Under the pieces are notes generated by a model. It saw nothing but the letters and a program-made list of their open reading frames with translations. It did not search any database and was not told the DNA's origin. From positions 4,313,501-4,377,500 of the forward strand of contig NZ_CP069354.1 in assembly GCF_016864375.1 (NCBI RefSeq): a stretch of DNA of 64,000 nt, written 5' to 3'. A program made the translations under genes and the position numbers. This document shows, one piece after another, positions 9,083 to 17,650 of this stretch. Origin of the DNA: Microvirga sp. VF16 (GTDB taxonomy: Bacteria > Pseudomonadota > Alphaproteobacteria > Rhizobiales > Beijerinckiaceae). Numbering within the stretch: position 1 is the first letter of the stretch; every line of letters begins with the position of its first letter.

Positions 9083-10018
9083 TCAGATCGCCCGTACCTG
9101 CGCAGGCGCGCCGATGGCGCATTCGAGCGCGGCGCGATCCCAGCTGCCCGCATCGGCTGCGGCGTTGTAGGTCGTGACGAGAAAGTCGAGCAGCACTGCA
9201 TCCGGATCATCCGCCTGGCGTACTGTATCATAGGGCAGGATGAACTCACCGAGCGTGGTGTCGAAGGATGCGCCGGGCGTGACTTTGGCGTCGCGGAAGC
9301 CCGGCGCCTCCGGATAGGCGTAGGAATAGAAGGCCGGTTGGGGAAAGGCATCGCTGCCGGGCCAGAAGCCTGCGCTCGAGACCTCGTGCGAATAGGCCTC
9401 GCGGGTGACATCGTCCGGCAAACCGGGCACGCCCCCGGGATGCAGAGGCGCGGGACGCCCGGAAAAGCGCGTCACCGCGAGATCGAAGCTGCCCCAGAAG
9501 AAATGCACCGGCGAAGATTTTCCCAGAAAGCCGCTGCGGAAGAGGTTGAACACCCGGTCCACCTGCATGAGAGCTCGCCAGAAGCGCTGCGCGGCATCGC
9601 GATTGTAAGCAGCGTGAACCCGATCCTCGGAAAAGCGGATGGGATCGGGCAGCTCGTTCGGCATCTCGTTGATGGTGACCTTGATGCCGAGGTCGCTCAG
9701 GATGGCGAGAAGTCGTGAATAGAAATCCGCGACGCTTTGCGGCTGCAGTGGCAGCTCTCGTTCGTCCCCGCGACTGGTACGCACGCGCAGGAGATGGGAG
9801 ATGAAGTCGAAATGGATTTCCAGAATCTCGTGGCCGGCGGGAATGGTCGAGGTGCTCAGTCCCCGCGCGGTGACATAGAGCGGCACCTGCCAGCCGTGAT
9901 TGAGCCAGGGCGTGAGCGACAGCCGGATCTTACCGACGATCTGCGTCCAGAGCTGCAGCGTGGCCGCCGTATCCCGCCAAGCGGGATAAGGCAGTTCAGG
10001 CCAGGAAGCGTCACCCAT
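9083..10018 (-). CDS. DUF5996 family protein
   Basis: This 311-residue soluble protein matches the DUF5996 pattern: WPELPYPAWRDTAATLQLWTQIVGKIRL near the N-terminus, WLNHGWQVPLYVTARGLSTS, then IHFDFISHLLRV, and the histidine-rich VHFFWGSFDLAVTRFSGRPAP. The conserved Trp/His pattern could form a small-molecule or metal site, but no activity is established. The start at 10018 has a clear AGAGGAG ribosome site. It lies downstream of minE on the same strand, separated by a perfect 18-bp hairpin. Confidence 0.85.
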   Translation of the reverse strand: MGDASWPELPYPAWRDTAATLQLWTQIVGKIRLSLTPWLNHGWQVPLYVTARGLSTSTIPAGHEILEIHFDFISHLLRVRTSRGDERELPLQPQSVADFYSRLLAILSDLGIKVTINEMPNELPDPIRFSEDRVHAAYNRDAAQRFWRALMQVDRVFNLFRSGFLGKSSPVHFFWGSFDLAVTRFSGRPAPLHPGGVPGLPDDVTREAYSHEVSSAGFWPGSDAFPQPAFYSYAYPEAPGFRDAKVTPGASFDTTLGEFILPYDTVRQADDPDAVLLDFLVTTYNAAADAGSWDRAALECAIGAPAQVRAI

Positions 10019-10134
10019 CAGGCGCTCCTCTGAGAAACGGAACTCCAGCAAAACTAGAGCATCGTTCGGAGCGGACAACTGGAGCGACTTAAGGCCGATG
10101 ATCAGTCAATAGGCGCATCAATGCAGCAGGTGAC

Positions 10135-10174
10135 TGGAGCGGTCGGCATTTCAAGAGAAATGCCGACCGCTCCA
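10135..10174 (-). terminator. Perfect 18-bp hairpin after minE
   Basis: Arms 10135-10152 and 10157-10174 are exact inverted repeats (starting TGGAGCGGTCGGCATTTC) around an AAGA loop, 14 bases past the minE stop. No T-run follows on either strand, so it may be a rho-assisted terminator or mRNA-end stabiliser, or a copy of a dispersed palindrome. Confidence 0.55.
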
Positions 10175-10188
10175 GATGGCTTTGGCGA

Positions 10189-10467
10189 TCATGCCGCCGG
10201 ACGCATGCCAGCCGCGATGGCTGTCGGAATCTCGATATCGACCTCGAGCGTCGATACGGATGCGCCGCGATCCATCTTGATCTGCACGTTGTCCTGCGGA
10301 ACCGACATGTGCTTGGCGATCACCGCCATGATCTCCTCACGCAGGATGGCCACGAGATCGGATTCGCCACCACCCACGATGGTGCGCTCATGGGCGAGCA
10401 GAACCTGAAGCCGCTCGCGGGCGACAGGCGCGGATGTGTTGCGCTTGAAGAAGCTGAAGAGGTTCAT
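10189..10467 (-). CDS. minE: Cell division topological specificity factor MinE
   Basis: This 92-residue protein stimulates the MinD ATPase and drives pole-to-pole Min oscillation, keeping the division septum at mid-cell. The N-terminal membrane-targeting segment MNLFSFFKR is followed by the MinD-contact helix RERLQVLLAHER (residues 18-29) and the C-terminal dimer domain with ILREEIMAVIAKH. Its ATG overlaps the minD stop by four bases (ATGA), so the two are translationally coupled. Confidence 0.96.
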   Translation of the reverse strand: MNLFSFFKRNTSAPVARERLQVLLAHERTIVGGGESDLVAILREEIMAVIAKHMSVPQDNVQIKMDRGASVSTLEVDIEIPTAIAAGMRPAA

Positions 10468-11273
10468 GCGGCCCTCCGGGAGAAGAGTTTGCTGAAGAGA
10501 CCGCGCTGCTTCTGCACCTCGACGATGGTCTCGCCCTGTAGCTTGCGCACGGCGTCGAGATATGCCCGGGCCGGTGCGGAATTCGGGCTGCCGAGCGTCA
10601 CTGGTGCACCGAGATTCGACGAGCGCAGCACTTCCGTGCTCTCGGGAATGATGGCGAGAAGCGGGATGGAGAGGATCTCGAGCACATCCTCGACCTTAAG
10701 GATCTCGCCGCGTTGAGCGCGAGCATTATCGTAGCGCGTGAGCAGGAGATGCTTTTCCACCTGCTCGCCCTTCTCCGCCTTTTCCGTCTTGGAATCGAGC
10801 AGGCCGATGATGCGGTCGGAATCCCGGATCGATGAGACTTCCGGGTTCGTCACGACGACAGCGACATCCGCATGACGCATGGCAAGCGTCGCACCGCGCT
10901 CGATACCTGCTGGACTGTCGCAGATGACCCAGTCGAACTTCTCGCGCAGGCCGTTGATGACGCGCTCGACGCCTTCCTCGGTGAGGTTGTCCTTGTCGCG
11001 GGTCTGGGATGCGGGAAGCAGATGAAGGGTCTCGATACGCTTGTCGCGAATGAGCGCCTGCTCGAGCTTCGCATCGCCCTTGACCACGTTGATGAGATCG
11101 AACACCACGCGCCGCTCGGCGCCCATGATCAGATCGAGATTGCGCAGGCCGACGTCAAAATCGACCACGGCCACTTTCTTACCGCTCTGCGCCAGCGCCG
11201 CGCCCAGCGCCGCCGTCGAGGTCGTCTTTCCGACACCGCCCTTGCCCGATGTCACGACAAGTACTTTCGCCAT
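10464..11273 (-). CDS. minD: Septum site-determining ATPase MinD
   Basis: This is a membrane-cycling ParA-type ATPase of 269 residues. The deviant Walker A KGGVGKTT is at residues 11-18, VVDFDVGLRNLD follows as switch I, and ICDSPAG is the Walker B region. The C-terminal amphipathic helix GLFSKLFSRR attaches it to the membrane in the ATP state. It normally partners with MinC and MinE; minE follows with an ATGA overlap, but no minC is seen upstream or anywhere in the window. Confidence 0.97.
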   Translation of the reverse strand: MAKVLVVTSGKGGVGKTTSTAALGAALAQSGKKVAVVDFDVGLRNLDLIMGAERRVVFDLINVVKGDAKLEQALIRDKRIETLHLLPASQTRDKDNLTEEGVERVINGLREKFDWVICDSPAGIERGATLAMRHADVAVVVTNPEVSSIRDSDRIIGLLDSKTEKAEKGEQVEKHLLLTRYDNARAQRGEILKVEDVLEILSIPLLAIIPESTEVLRSSNLGAPVTLGSPNSAPARAYLDAVRKLQGETIVEVQKQRGLFSKLFSRRAA

Positions 11274-11624
11274 CCTTGGTTCTCCTCACCCTACAAAGCT
11301 GCTCCTGCGACGGCATCACCAGCAGGTTCCCCGGAGGACCGCAGAACATGTTCGGAGAGCGGAGGCGGATCAGGCTGTCGCGGATTTCTTACGCCACGTG
11401 ATGCATCTTATTCGGCGCCTCTTATGGTTACCGCCCGGTTAAGATTTCCCAGAGAAAGCAAGTTTTTTGGCGGAAAACCAAGGCTTTGAGCAGTCGCGAG
11501 CCACATCAAGGAAATATTTCCTCAGAATTGAGAAAGGACAGTTCTCGGAACCGGTACCGGCCCCTTCCATTGACCTTCGAACCTGCGCCCCTAGCCTTGT
11601 TTCGTTGTCACTGGAGGGCTCCCG
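11274..11624. other. Divergent intergenic region, minD / ABC binding protein
   Basis: There is no gene in these 351 bases. They hold the promoters of minDE (leftward) and the ABC importer (rightward). Symmetric sites are visible: GGAAATATTTCC at 11510-11521, GAGAA...TTCTC at 11530-11546 and CCGGTACCGG at 11551-11560. They could be operator sites for the importer. Confidence 0.4.
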
Positions 11625-12599
11625 ATGCGGCACGGATGGCGGATTCTTCTCTTGTCAGCGTTATCGCTGGTTGTGGCGCACGCGCCAACTCGCGCACAGC
11701 AAGCCACGACGGTTCGTGTTGGGCATTTTCCCAACATCACCCATGTGCAGGCCCTGGTGGCCCGCGCCTTCGAGCGACAGGGCCGCGGCTGGTTCGGCGA
11801 GCGGCTCGGGCCTGGGGTGAAGATCGAGTGGTACGCCTATAATGCCGGCCCTAGCGCCATGGAGGCGATTTTCGCCAACTCACTGGACCTGACCTATGTG
11901 GGCCCCAACCCGGCGCTCAATGCCTATGCCCGCTCCCGGGGGGATGAGATCCGTGTCATCGCGGGTGCCGTGAACGGTGGCTCCGCGCTCGTGGTTCAAG
12001 GGGATTCCACTCTATCGAAGCCCGCCGATTTCAAGGGCAAGCGCATCGCTACTCCCCAATTCGGCAACACACAGGACGTAGCGGCCCGGGCATGGCTGGT
12101 GGCTGGCGGACTGCGCATCACGCAGACCGGCGGCGATGCGCAGGTTCTGCCCACCAGCAATCCCGATCAGCTCTCCCTGTTCCAGGGCAAGCAGCTCGAT
12201 GCGGTCTGGACCGTGGAGCCCTGGGTTTCGCGGCTCGAATCCGAGGCCGGCGGCAAGGTGCTGGTGGAGGAGAAGGATGCCATCACCACGATCCTGGTCT
12301 CAAGCTCGGCTTTTCTCGCCAGGAACCGAGATCTCGCCAAGCGCTTCGTCGTCGCCCATCGCGAACTCACCGGCTGGATCCAGAAGAACCCGGATGAAGC
12401 GCAGCGTCTCGCCCGCGAGGAATTGCAGGCGTCCTTCCGCTTCGACATGTCGCCGGAACTCGTCGCACGTGCCTGGAGCCGTATGGTGATTACACCAGAT
12501 ACGTCACGGGAAGCCTTCCAATCCTTCGTGACCAGCGCGCAGCAGGTCGGTTTCTTACGCGGCACACCCGATCTGTCCCGTCTGATCGAGGCACCTTGA
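11625..12599 (+). CDS. ABC transporter periplasmic binding protein, sulfonate/taurine/nitrate (SsuA/NrtA) type
   Basis: This 324-residue protein has a signal peptide that ends near ARAQQATT (residue 25) and the SsuA-like fold: VRVGHFPNITHVQALVA, the hinge region GPSAMEAIFANSLDLTYVGPNPALNAY, and KGKRIATPQFGNTQDVAARAWL. It captures a small oxyanion-containing organic compound, such as an aliphatic sulfonate, for the ATPase and permease that follow. The exact ligand cannot be read from sequence. A GGAGGG ribosome site precedes the ATG. The stop overlaps the ATPase start (TGATG). Confidence 0.9.
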   Translation: MRHGWRILLLSALSLVVAHAPTRAQQATTVRVGHFPNITHVQALVARAFERQGRGWFGERLGPGVKIEWYAYNAGPSAMEAIFANSLDLTYVGPNPALNAYARSRGDEIRVIAGAVNGGSALVVQGDSTLSKPADFKGKRIATPQFGNTQDVAARAWLVAGGLRITQTGGDAQVLPTSNPDQLSLFQGKQLDAVWTVEPWVSRLESEAGGKVLVEEKDAITTILVSSSAFLARNRDLAKRFVVAHRELTGWIQKNPDEAQRLAREELQASFRFDMSPELVARAWSRMVITPDTSREAFQSFVTSAQQVGFLRGTPDLSRLIEAP

Positions 12600-13405
12600 T
12601 GGAGGTGTCTCTGCTGGATTCGATCACGGCCGCGCCTGCCAAGCTCCTCGTGGAGAACGTCTCGAAGCGCTTCACGTCATCGCGTGCAACCGTGCAGGCG
12701 CTGGACAACGTGTCCCTCACCGTTACGGAAGGTGAATTTGTGTGCCTGATCGGGCCCAGCGGGTGCGGCAAGTCTACCCTCCTCGATATCATGGCGGGGC
12801 TCACCATGCCGGATTCAGGCCGCGTGCTTGCTGACGGAAAGCTCGTGGAAGGCCCTGGCCGGCAGCGTCTCGTGATGTTCCAGGAATCAGCCCTGTTTCC
12901 CTGGCTCGATGCGTTCGGCAATGTGATGTTCGGGCTGAAATTGCGGCCGGATCTGACTCATGCGGAGCGCAAGGACATCGCCAATCATTTCCTGCATCTG
13001 GTCGGCCTCGAGAAATTCAAGCGCGCGCATGTGCATGAACTCTCGGGCGGCATGAAGCAGCGCGTTGCATTGGCCCGCGCGCTCGCGCCCGATCCGCAGG
13101 TGCTGCTCATGGACGAGCCCTTCGCCGCGCTCGATGCGCTCACCCGCGACCAGCTCTACGACGACATCCAGCGCATCTGGATGGAGAGCCGCAAAACCAT
13201 CGTGTTCGTCACGCATAACGTGCGCGAGGCAGTTTGCCTCGGAAACCGTGTCGTGCTCATGTCGCCGTCGCCGGGCCGCATCTCGCAAGTGTTCGAGATC
13301 GATCTGCCGCATCCGCGCGACATCAACAGTCCCGACCTTGCCGGCTACACGTCGACGATTGCTGCCGCTCTCAAAGGCACCTTGAAAGGAGCGGTCTCCG
13401 AATGA
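12599..13405 (+). CDS. ABC transporter ATPase, SsuB/TauB/NrtD type
   Basis: The ATPase subunit has 268 residues. Walker A GPSGCGKST lies near residue 51, the signature LSGGMKQR near residue 145, and Walker B VLLMDEPFAALD follows, with the switch histidine in VFVTHNVREA. The ATG at 12599 is taken as the start because it overlaps the preceding TGA; a TTG one codon earlier is possible. It overlaps the permease start by four bases (ATGA), so the three-gene unit is tightly coupled. Confidence 0.93.
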   Translation: MEVSLLDSITAAPAKLLVENVSKRFTSSRATVQALDNVSLTVTEGEFVCLIGPSGCGKSTLLDIMAGLTMPDSGRVLADGKLVEGPGRQRLVMFQESALFPWLDAFGNVMFGLKLRPDLTHAERKDIANHFLHLVGLEKFKRAHVHELSGGMKQRVALARALAPDPQVLLMDEPFAALDALTRDQLYDDIQRIWMESRKTIVFVTHNVREAVCLGNRVVLMSPSPGRISQVFEIDLPHPRDINSPDLAGYTSTIAAALKGTLKGAVSE

Positions 13406-14175
13406 AACGCACGGCGGTCGCCCTCCTCTTCTTCGCCGTGCTCATCGGCCTATGGGAGCTCGCCGTGCGCAGCGGCCGCTGGTCCATCGTTCTTCTTCCC
13501 TCACCCATCTTCGTCGGCGAATACATCTGGGGTGCGCTGCTCGACGGCACTCTCGCAGAGTCGACGTGGGTGACGCTCAAGCGCCTGCTCGTCGGCTATG
13601 CCGCCGGCGTCCTCATCGGCCTGCCGCTGGGGCTTCTGACCAGCACGTCACAGGTTTTCGAGGACACCATCGGAGCGTTGGCTCTCGGCTTCCAGACCTT
13701 GCCGAGCGTGTGCTGGGTGCCGCTCGCCCTTGTCTGGTTCGGGCAGACAGAAGGTGCGATGCTCTTCGTCGTCATCATGGGCACCGTATGGTCCGTGATC
13801 ATCGCCACCGATCACGGCGCACGCAACATTCCGCCGATCTATGCCCGCGCGGCGCGCACCATGGGGTCGGAGGGCTTCCATAAATGGACACGGGTGATCC
13901 TCCCCGCTTCGCTTCCCTTCCTCGTCAGCGGCATGAAGCAAGGCTGGGCCTTCGCCTGGCGTTCGCTGATGGCGGCGGAGATCTACGTGACGATCCTCAC
14001 CGGCTTCGGCCTCGGCCACCTGCTGCATTACGGGCGCGAACTGAACGCCATGGAGCAGGTGATCGGCATCATGATCGTGATCGTGGTGATCGGGCTTCTG
14101 GTGGATCGCCTGCTGTTCTCCCCCTGGGAACGCTTCCTGCATCGGCGCTGGGGAACGAATGTAAAGGAAGCATAG
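13402..14175 (+). CDS. ABC transporter permease, SsuC/TauC type
   Basis: This 257-residue inner-membrane permease has about six hydrophobic helices, beginning at VALLFFAVLIGLWELAV. The EAA-loop region is visible around residues 145-175 (ARAARTMGSEGFHKWTRVILPASLPFLVSGMKQGW), including the Gly that contacts the ATPase. It completes the sulfonate/nitrate-type importer. The start is fixed by the ATGA overlap with the ATPase gene. A dispersed intergenic repeat follows the stop. Confidence 0.93.
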   Translation: MKRTAVALLFFAVLIGLWELAVRSGRWSIVLLPSPIFVGEYIWGALLDGTLAESTWVTLKRLLVGYAAGVLIGLPLGLLTSTSQVFEDTIGALALGFQTLPSVCWVPLALVWFGQTEGAMLFVVIMGTVWSVIIATDHGARNIPPIYARAARTMGSEGFHKWTRVILPASLPFLVSGMKQGWAFAWRSLMAAEIYVTILTGFGLGHLLHYGRELNAMEQVIGIMIVIVVIGLLVDRLLFSPWERFLHRRWGTNVKEA

Positions 14176-14241
14176 CTCGGCCGAAGAAGAACCGAGAGCA
14201 GATGGAGTCTCTCTTCCTCCAAGATATAGCTGGGCAAACGC

Positions 14242-14382
14242 TGTCATTCCCGGCCGGAGCGCAGCGAAGGGGAAGGGAATCCATAGCGACCGAGCCCGTG
14301 AGTGGATCCCCTTCCCCCGCTACGCTTGGCCTGAGGATGACAACCTGTGCCGTTATGTCCGGGCTTGACCCGGCCATTCGTT
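14242..14382. repeat. Composite palindromic intergenic repeat, copy 1
   Basis: The element opens with TGTCATTCCCGGCCGGA, contains GGGGAAGGGAATCCAT and its near inverse GGATCCCCTTCCCCC, and closes with GGATGACA at 14335-14342. A second short palindrome follows (TCCGGGCTTGACCCGGCCAT, about 14356-14377). The same two-part order recurs at 16631-16798. It resembles dispersed palindromes common in Rhizobiales intergenic DNA. Confidence 0.75.
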
Positions 14383-14384
14383 TC

Positions 14385-15368
14385 TTACCGCGCGTCCTGT
14401 TTCGGCGATCCTGATGAATCGACACCGCCTGTCTGAGGGGCGCCCGAGGATGCGGTGCTGCCCGCGGGAATCGTTCCACCCGGCTGCAGTGGGGTCGAGA
14501 TCCCGGATGGCGCGCGTGGCGGATGGACCGAGGAGAACCAGGTGTCGTCCGAAGGGCTCCCGCCCGCCGCTGGAGGCATCGCGCCGGCACCGTGAAGCAG
14601 CGCATCATCGCCCGAGGTCGATTCCTGTTGGCCACCCGTCCGGTATGTCCGAGCCTCGGGGGATGACCGTCTCATCGCGCTACGGCGGAATCGATCCGGG
14701 TCGCTTTCGAACCTGCCCCTCTCGGACAAGGGACGCGGTTCGGGATACCAGGGCTCCCCGCGCATCGGCCGGGTCTGCCGCGGGCGCGGGCGGTGAGAGC
14801 GGGTTGCGTTCCACAGGAGTGCGCCGGCCCCGATGGCAGCGAGGCCTGCGAGAACACCAAACACAGTCCCCGTGGGCAAGCCATAGCGGCTCGGCATCAT
14901 GGCTTGCGGCATATGCCAGCGCTCCGCCTCATAGGACGCAATGCGCTCGCGCTCGTAGCGGCGCCACAAATGTTTGAGCTCTTCCGGCGAGAAAGCGCTG
15001 CGGGCGACGATCATCACGCCGTTTTCCTCGAGCGTGAAGGCATGCCGGATCGAGCCGGTGAGATCCTTGAAATCCGCCGCCCAATCGGCGCTGTTCTTGT
15101 CGGGGCGGGCGGCGAGCCGATCGAGCTCGCGCAGGATCTCATCCTGCTTGCCCTGAAGATCGGCCAGATAGGCCGCCGTGCGTTCGTGCCCGGACAGGGC
15201 CGGATAGAGCACGTTCTGCTGCGCTGCAATATGGCGCTCCAGTTCGTCCTGGAGGTCGGTGAAGAGTTCGGCACGGCTGTTCGGTCCGCTGCCCGTAGCG
15301 CGCAAAACCTCGCGGCAGAGCTCTTCGATATTCGCGTGATCCGCTACCACCATCTGCCACAATTCCAT
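14385..15368 (-). CDS. Hemerythrin HHE domain membrane protein with proline/serine-rich tail
   Basis: The 327-residue protein begins with a four-helix HHE cation-binding domain (about residues 1-135); likely di-iron ligands are in VVADHANIEEL, ELERHIAAQQNVLYPAL and IRHAFTLEENGVMIV. A hydrophobic helix follows (TGTVFGVLAGLAAIGAGALLW, about 170-190), then about 130 residues rich in Pro, Ser, Gly and Arg. The domain may sense or scavenge oxygen, nitric oxide or iron at the membrane; this is inference. The start at 15368 is set by a strong AGGAGG site. Confidence 0.85.
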   Translation of the reverse strand: MELWQMVVADHANIEELCREVLRATGSGPNSRAELFTDLQDELERHIAAQQNVLYPALSGHERTAAYLADLQGKQDEILRELDRLAARPDKNSADWAADFKDLTGSIRHAFTLEENGVMIVARSAFSPEELKHLWRRYERERIASYEAERWHMPQAMMPSRYGLPTGTVFGVLAGLAAIGAGALLWNATRSHRPRPRQTRPMRGEPWYPEPRPLSERGRFESDPDRFRRSAMRRSSPEARTYRTGGQQESTSGDDALLHGAGAMPPAAGGSPSDDTWFSSVHPPRAPSGISTPLQPGGTIPAGSTASSGAPQTGGVDSSGSPKQDAR

Positions 15369-15597
15369 CGGAGGCCTCCTGTCATGCCTTGATATGCATG
15401 AACGGCCGGAGCGGATGGGCTGTTCCGTTGGCGATGGTCTTTGGCCCAACCTAATCCAAAAGACCTCCCGGCTCTAAAAAAAGCCCCAAAGGTGACAAGG
15501 ATTGTGCACACTTGGTATGGACAAAAATGAAGCAGTGCCTTGCGCGGTTGGGGGTGCGAGGGTTACCCGAAGCTTCGAAAAAGAGCGTGAGTGACCG

Positions 15598-16605
15598 ATG
15601 AACGTGCAGACCCCGCAAAACTTCGAGCCCGTGGCCCCGGCCTCGGTGAACCTGCCGACCTATGACGACGTCGTCACAGCGGCGTGGCGCATCAACGGGG
15701 TGGCCCATCGAACACCGGTTCTCACGTCCCGCACCGCCGATGAGCGCACCGGCGGCAGGCTGTTCTTCAAGGCTGAGAATTTCCAGCGTGGCGGCGCGTT
15801 CAAGTTCCGCGGCGCGTACAACGCCATCGCACGGCTGTCTCCCGACGCGAGGGAGCGCGGGGTTGTCGCGTTCTCCTCTGGCAACCATGCCCAAGCCATC
15901 GCCTATGCCGGGCAGTTGCAGAAGGTGCCGACCGTCATCATCATGCCCCAGGACGCGCCGGCCATGAAGGTCGCCGCCACCAAGGGCTATGGCGGCGAGG
16001 TGGTGCTCTACGACCGCTACAAGGAAGATCGCGAGGCCATCGGGCGCAAGCTTTCGCAGGAACGCGGCCTGACGCTCATCCCGCCCTACGACCACGAAGA
16101 CGTAATCGCCGGCCAGGGCACTGCGACGAAAGAGCTGATCGAGGAGGTCGGCCCGCTCGACATGCTGCTCGTCTGCGTCGGCGGCGGCGGATTGCTCGCC
16201 GGTTCGGCCCTCGCCTCCAAGGCGCTCGCACCCGATTGCCGGATATACGGCGTCGAGCCGGAGGCCGGCAACGATGCGCAGCAATCCTTCCGCACGGGCT
16301 CCATCGTCAAGATTCCCGTGCCCGCCACCATCGCCGACGGCGCGCAGACGACCTATGTGGGCAACAAGACCTTTCCCATCATGCGCGCCCTCGTGGACGA
16401 CATCCTCACTGTGTCGGATGCGCAATTGGTGGACGCTATGCGTTTCTTCGTCGAGCGCATGAAGATCGTGGTCGAGCCCACCGGTTGCCTCGCGGCTGCA
16501 GCCGCTGTCCACGGCGTCGTGCCCTGCAAGGGCAAACGCGTCGGCATCATCATCAGCGGCGGCAACGTGGATCCAAGGGCGCTCGCGGGATTCCTGGCGG
16601 GTTAG
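15598..16605 (+). CDS. Threonine/serine dehydratase (short form, PLP-dependent)
   Basis: This 335-residue fold-type II PLP enzyme deaminates threonine to 2-oxobutanoate, or serine to pyruvate. The PLP lysine is K69 in GGAFKFRGAYN, the substrate loop is SSGNHAQA, and the phosphate-binding loop GGGGLLAGSALA follows. There is no C-terminal ACT regulatory domain, so it resembles catabolic threonine dehydratase or serine racemase, not biosynthetic IlvA. It may also racemise serine. The gene stands alone, divergent from the hemerythrin gene. Confidence 0.9.
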   Translation: MNVQTPQNFEPVAPASVNLPTYDDVVTAAWRINGVAHRTPVLTSRTADERTGGRLFFKAENFQRGGAFKFRGAYNAIARLSPDARERGVVAFSSGNHAQAIAYAGQLQKVPTVIIMPQDAPAMKVAATKGYGGEVVLYDRYKEDREAIGRKLSQERGLTLIPPYDHEDVIAGQGTATKELIEEVGPLDMLLVCVGGGGLLAGSALASKALAPDCRIYGVEPEAGNDAQQSFRTGSIVKIPVPATIADGAQTTYVGNKTFPIMRALVDDILTVSDAQLVDAMRFFVERMKIVVEPTGCLAAAAAVHGVVPCKGKRVGIIISGGNVDPRALAGFLAG

Positions 16606-16630
16606 CCTTCCTTGTGAGCTTCTGCATCGA

Positions 16631-16798
16631 TGTCATTCCCGGCCGGAAATGGCGCAGCCATCGGAAGGGAAGGGAATCCATGGCGCTCAACGTGTGCGTA
16701 GATCCCCTTCCCTCGCCTGCGGCTCGCCGGGGATGACACCCTCCACGTCATGGCAGTCCGCGGACTTGATCCGGGGATCAGCCCCGGCCATCCCGATC
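16631..16798. repeat. Composite palindromic intergenic repeat, copy 2
   Basis: Part one runs from TGTCATTCCCGGCCGGAA (16631) to GGATGACA (16731-16738), with inner GGAAGGGAAGGGAATCCAT and GATCCCCTTCCC. Part two is a GC palindrome around 16750-16798 (GGACTTGATCCGGGG and CCCCGGCCATCC). It lies between the dehydratase and a secreted-protein gene in a 287-base gap. The order of parts is the same as in copy 1 at 14242. Confidence 0.75.
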
Positions 16799-16892
16799 AT
16801 GTGAAACGCCGCGCCTCGCCCCATCGAGATCACCGGTACAGGGCCGGTGATGACGGGGAGGATGTTGGATGCTCGCGTTGGAACATTGCACA

Positions 16893-17576
16893 TCAAGGCC
16901 CGACACGCACGACGACGGCAATCCCATCGTGATCGCCGGTCGTGAGCTTGGGATTGCCGATCAGCGCGTTGCCGAGATCGACGAAGCGGCTCACCTCGTA
17001 GTCGGTATGCCGATCGAGACGCTGCGTGAAGTCGTCCCGTGCCCTGTTGAACGAACCATAGCTATGTGGCGGATCGCGGAACGGATCGATCTCCTCGCGG
17101 CTGAAGGCTGCGGTGAAGAGATAGCCCTGCTCGAATTCATGTGGGCCGAAGATGCGGCCGTGATTGTTGCTGACCTCGAAGAGATCGTTCGAGAAGGCAT
17201 CATCCCTGCCCTGCGGCAGCTGCGGATAAAGCCGCCCGGCTATCGAGCCCTGGTAACCTGTCGAATGACCGAATCGGATGGGGTATCCGGCACGGGCGGC
17301 GGCGGTCAGCAGCCTCGTCTTCGCGTCATCGGCGGATGAGGCACCCTGATCGATGATGATGACGTTGATCGGCTCGCGCAGGTTCTTGCCCTCATAGATC
17401 TCGCCGAGCCAGTCGGAGGGCACTCCTTTCGCGGTCAGCATCCATTTACCGATGGCCGGCAGGCCTTCCGGCGTGGCGACATCACCATCGGGGCTCTGCT
17501 GCGCACGCGCGCCGAACGCAATCCCGCCTGTCAGCGCAGCATAGATGACGAAAAGCTTGATCAGGCCCTGTTCCAT
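16893..17576 (-). CDS. Secreted protein of unknown function
   Basis: I do not recognise this 227-residue protein. It starts with a hydrophobic signal segment (LIKLFVIYAALTGGIAFG) ending in ARAQQ, so it is probably periplasmic. The mature part is acidic overall, has no cysteine, and contains REPINVIIIDQGASSADDAKTRL, a GHSTGYQG segment and paired FNRARDDFTQRLDRH / YEVSRFVDLGNAL. Nothing points to catalysis. It sits alone between the repeat copy 2 and the methyltransferase gene. Confidence 0.65.
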   Translation of the reverse strand: MEQGLIKLFVIYAALTGGIAFGARAQQSPDGDVATPEGLPAIGKWMLTAKGVPSDWLGEIYEGKNLREPINVIIIDQGASSADDAKTRLLTAAARAGYPIRFGHSTGYQGSIAGRLYPQLPQGRDDAFSNDLFEVSNNHGRIFGPHEFEQGYLFTAAFSREEIDPFRDPPHSYGSFNRARDDFTQRLDRHTDYEVSRFVDLGNALIGNPKLTTGDHDGIAVVVRVGP

Positions 17577-17650
17577 ATGCCTTCTCCCGATGCGCTCTTC
17601 ATAGCGGGAGCATCAGGAGAGCACGATCCGGCCCGCGAGACCATGGCTTT

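Noticed and set aside
15451..16512. Leftward open frame of 353 codons
   Set aside because: It is antisense to the threonine/serine dehydratase, which has intact PLP motifs; there is no domain or ribosome site.
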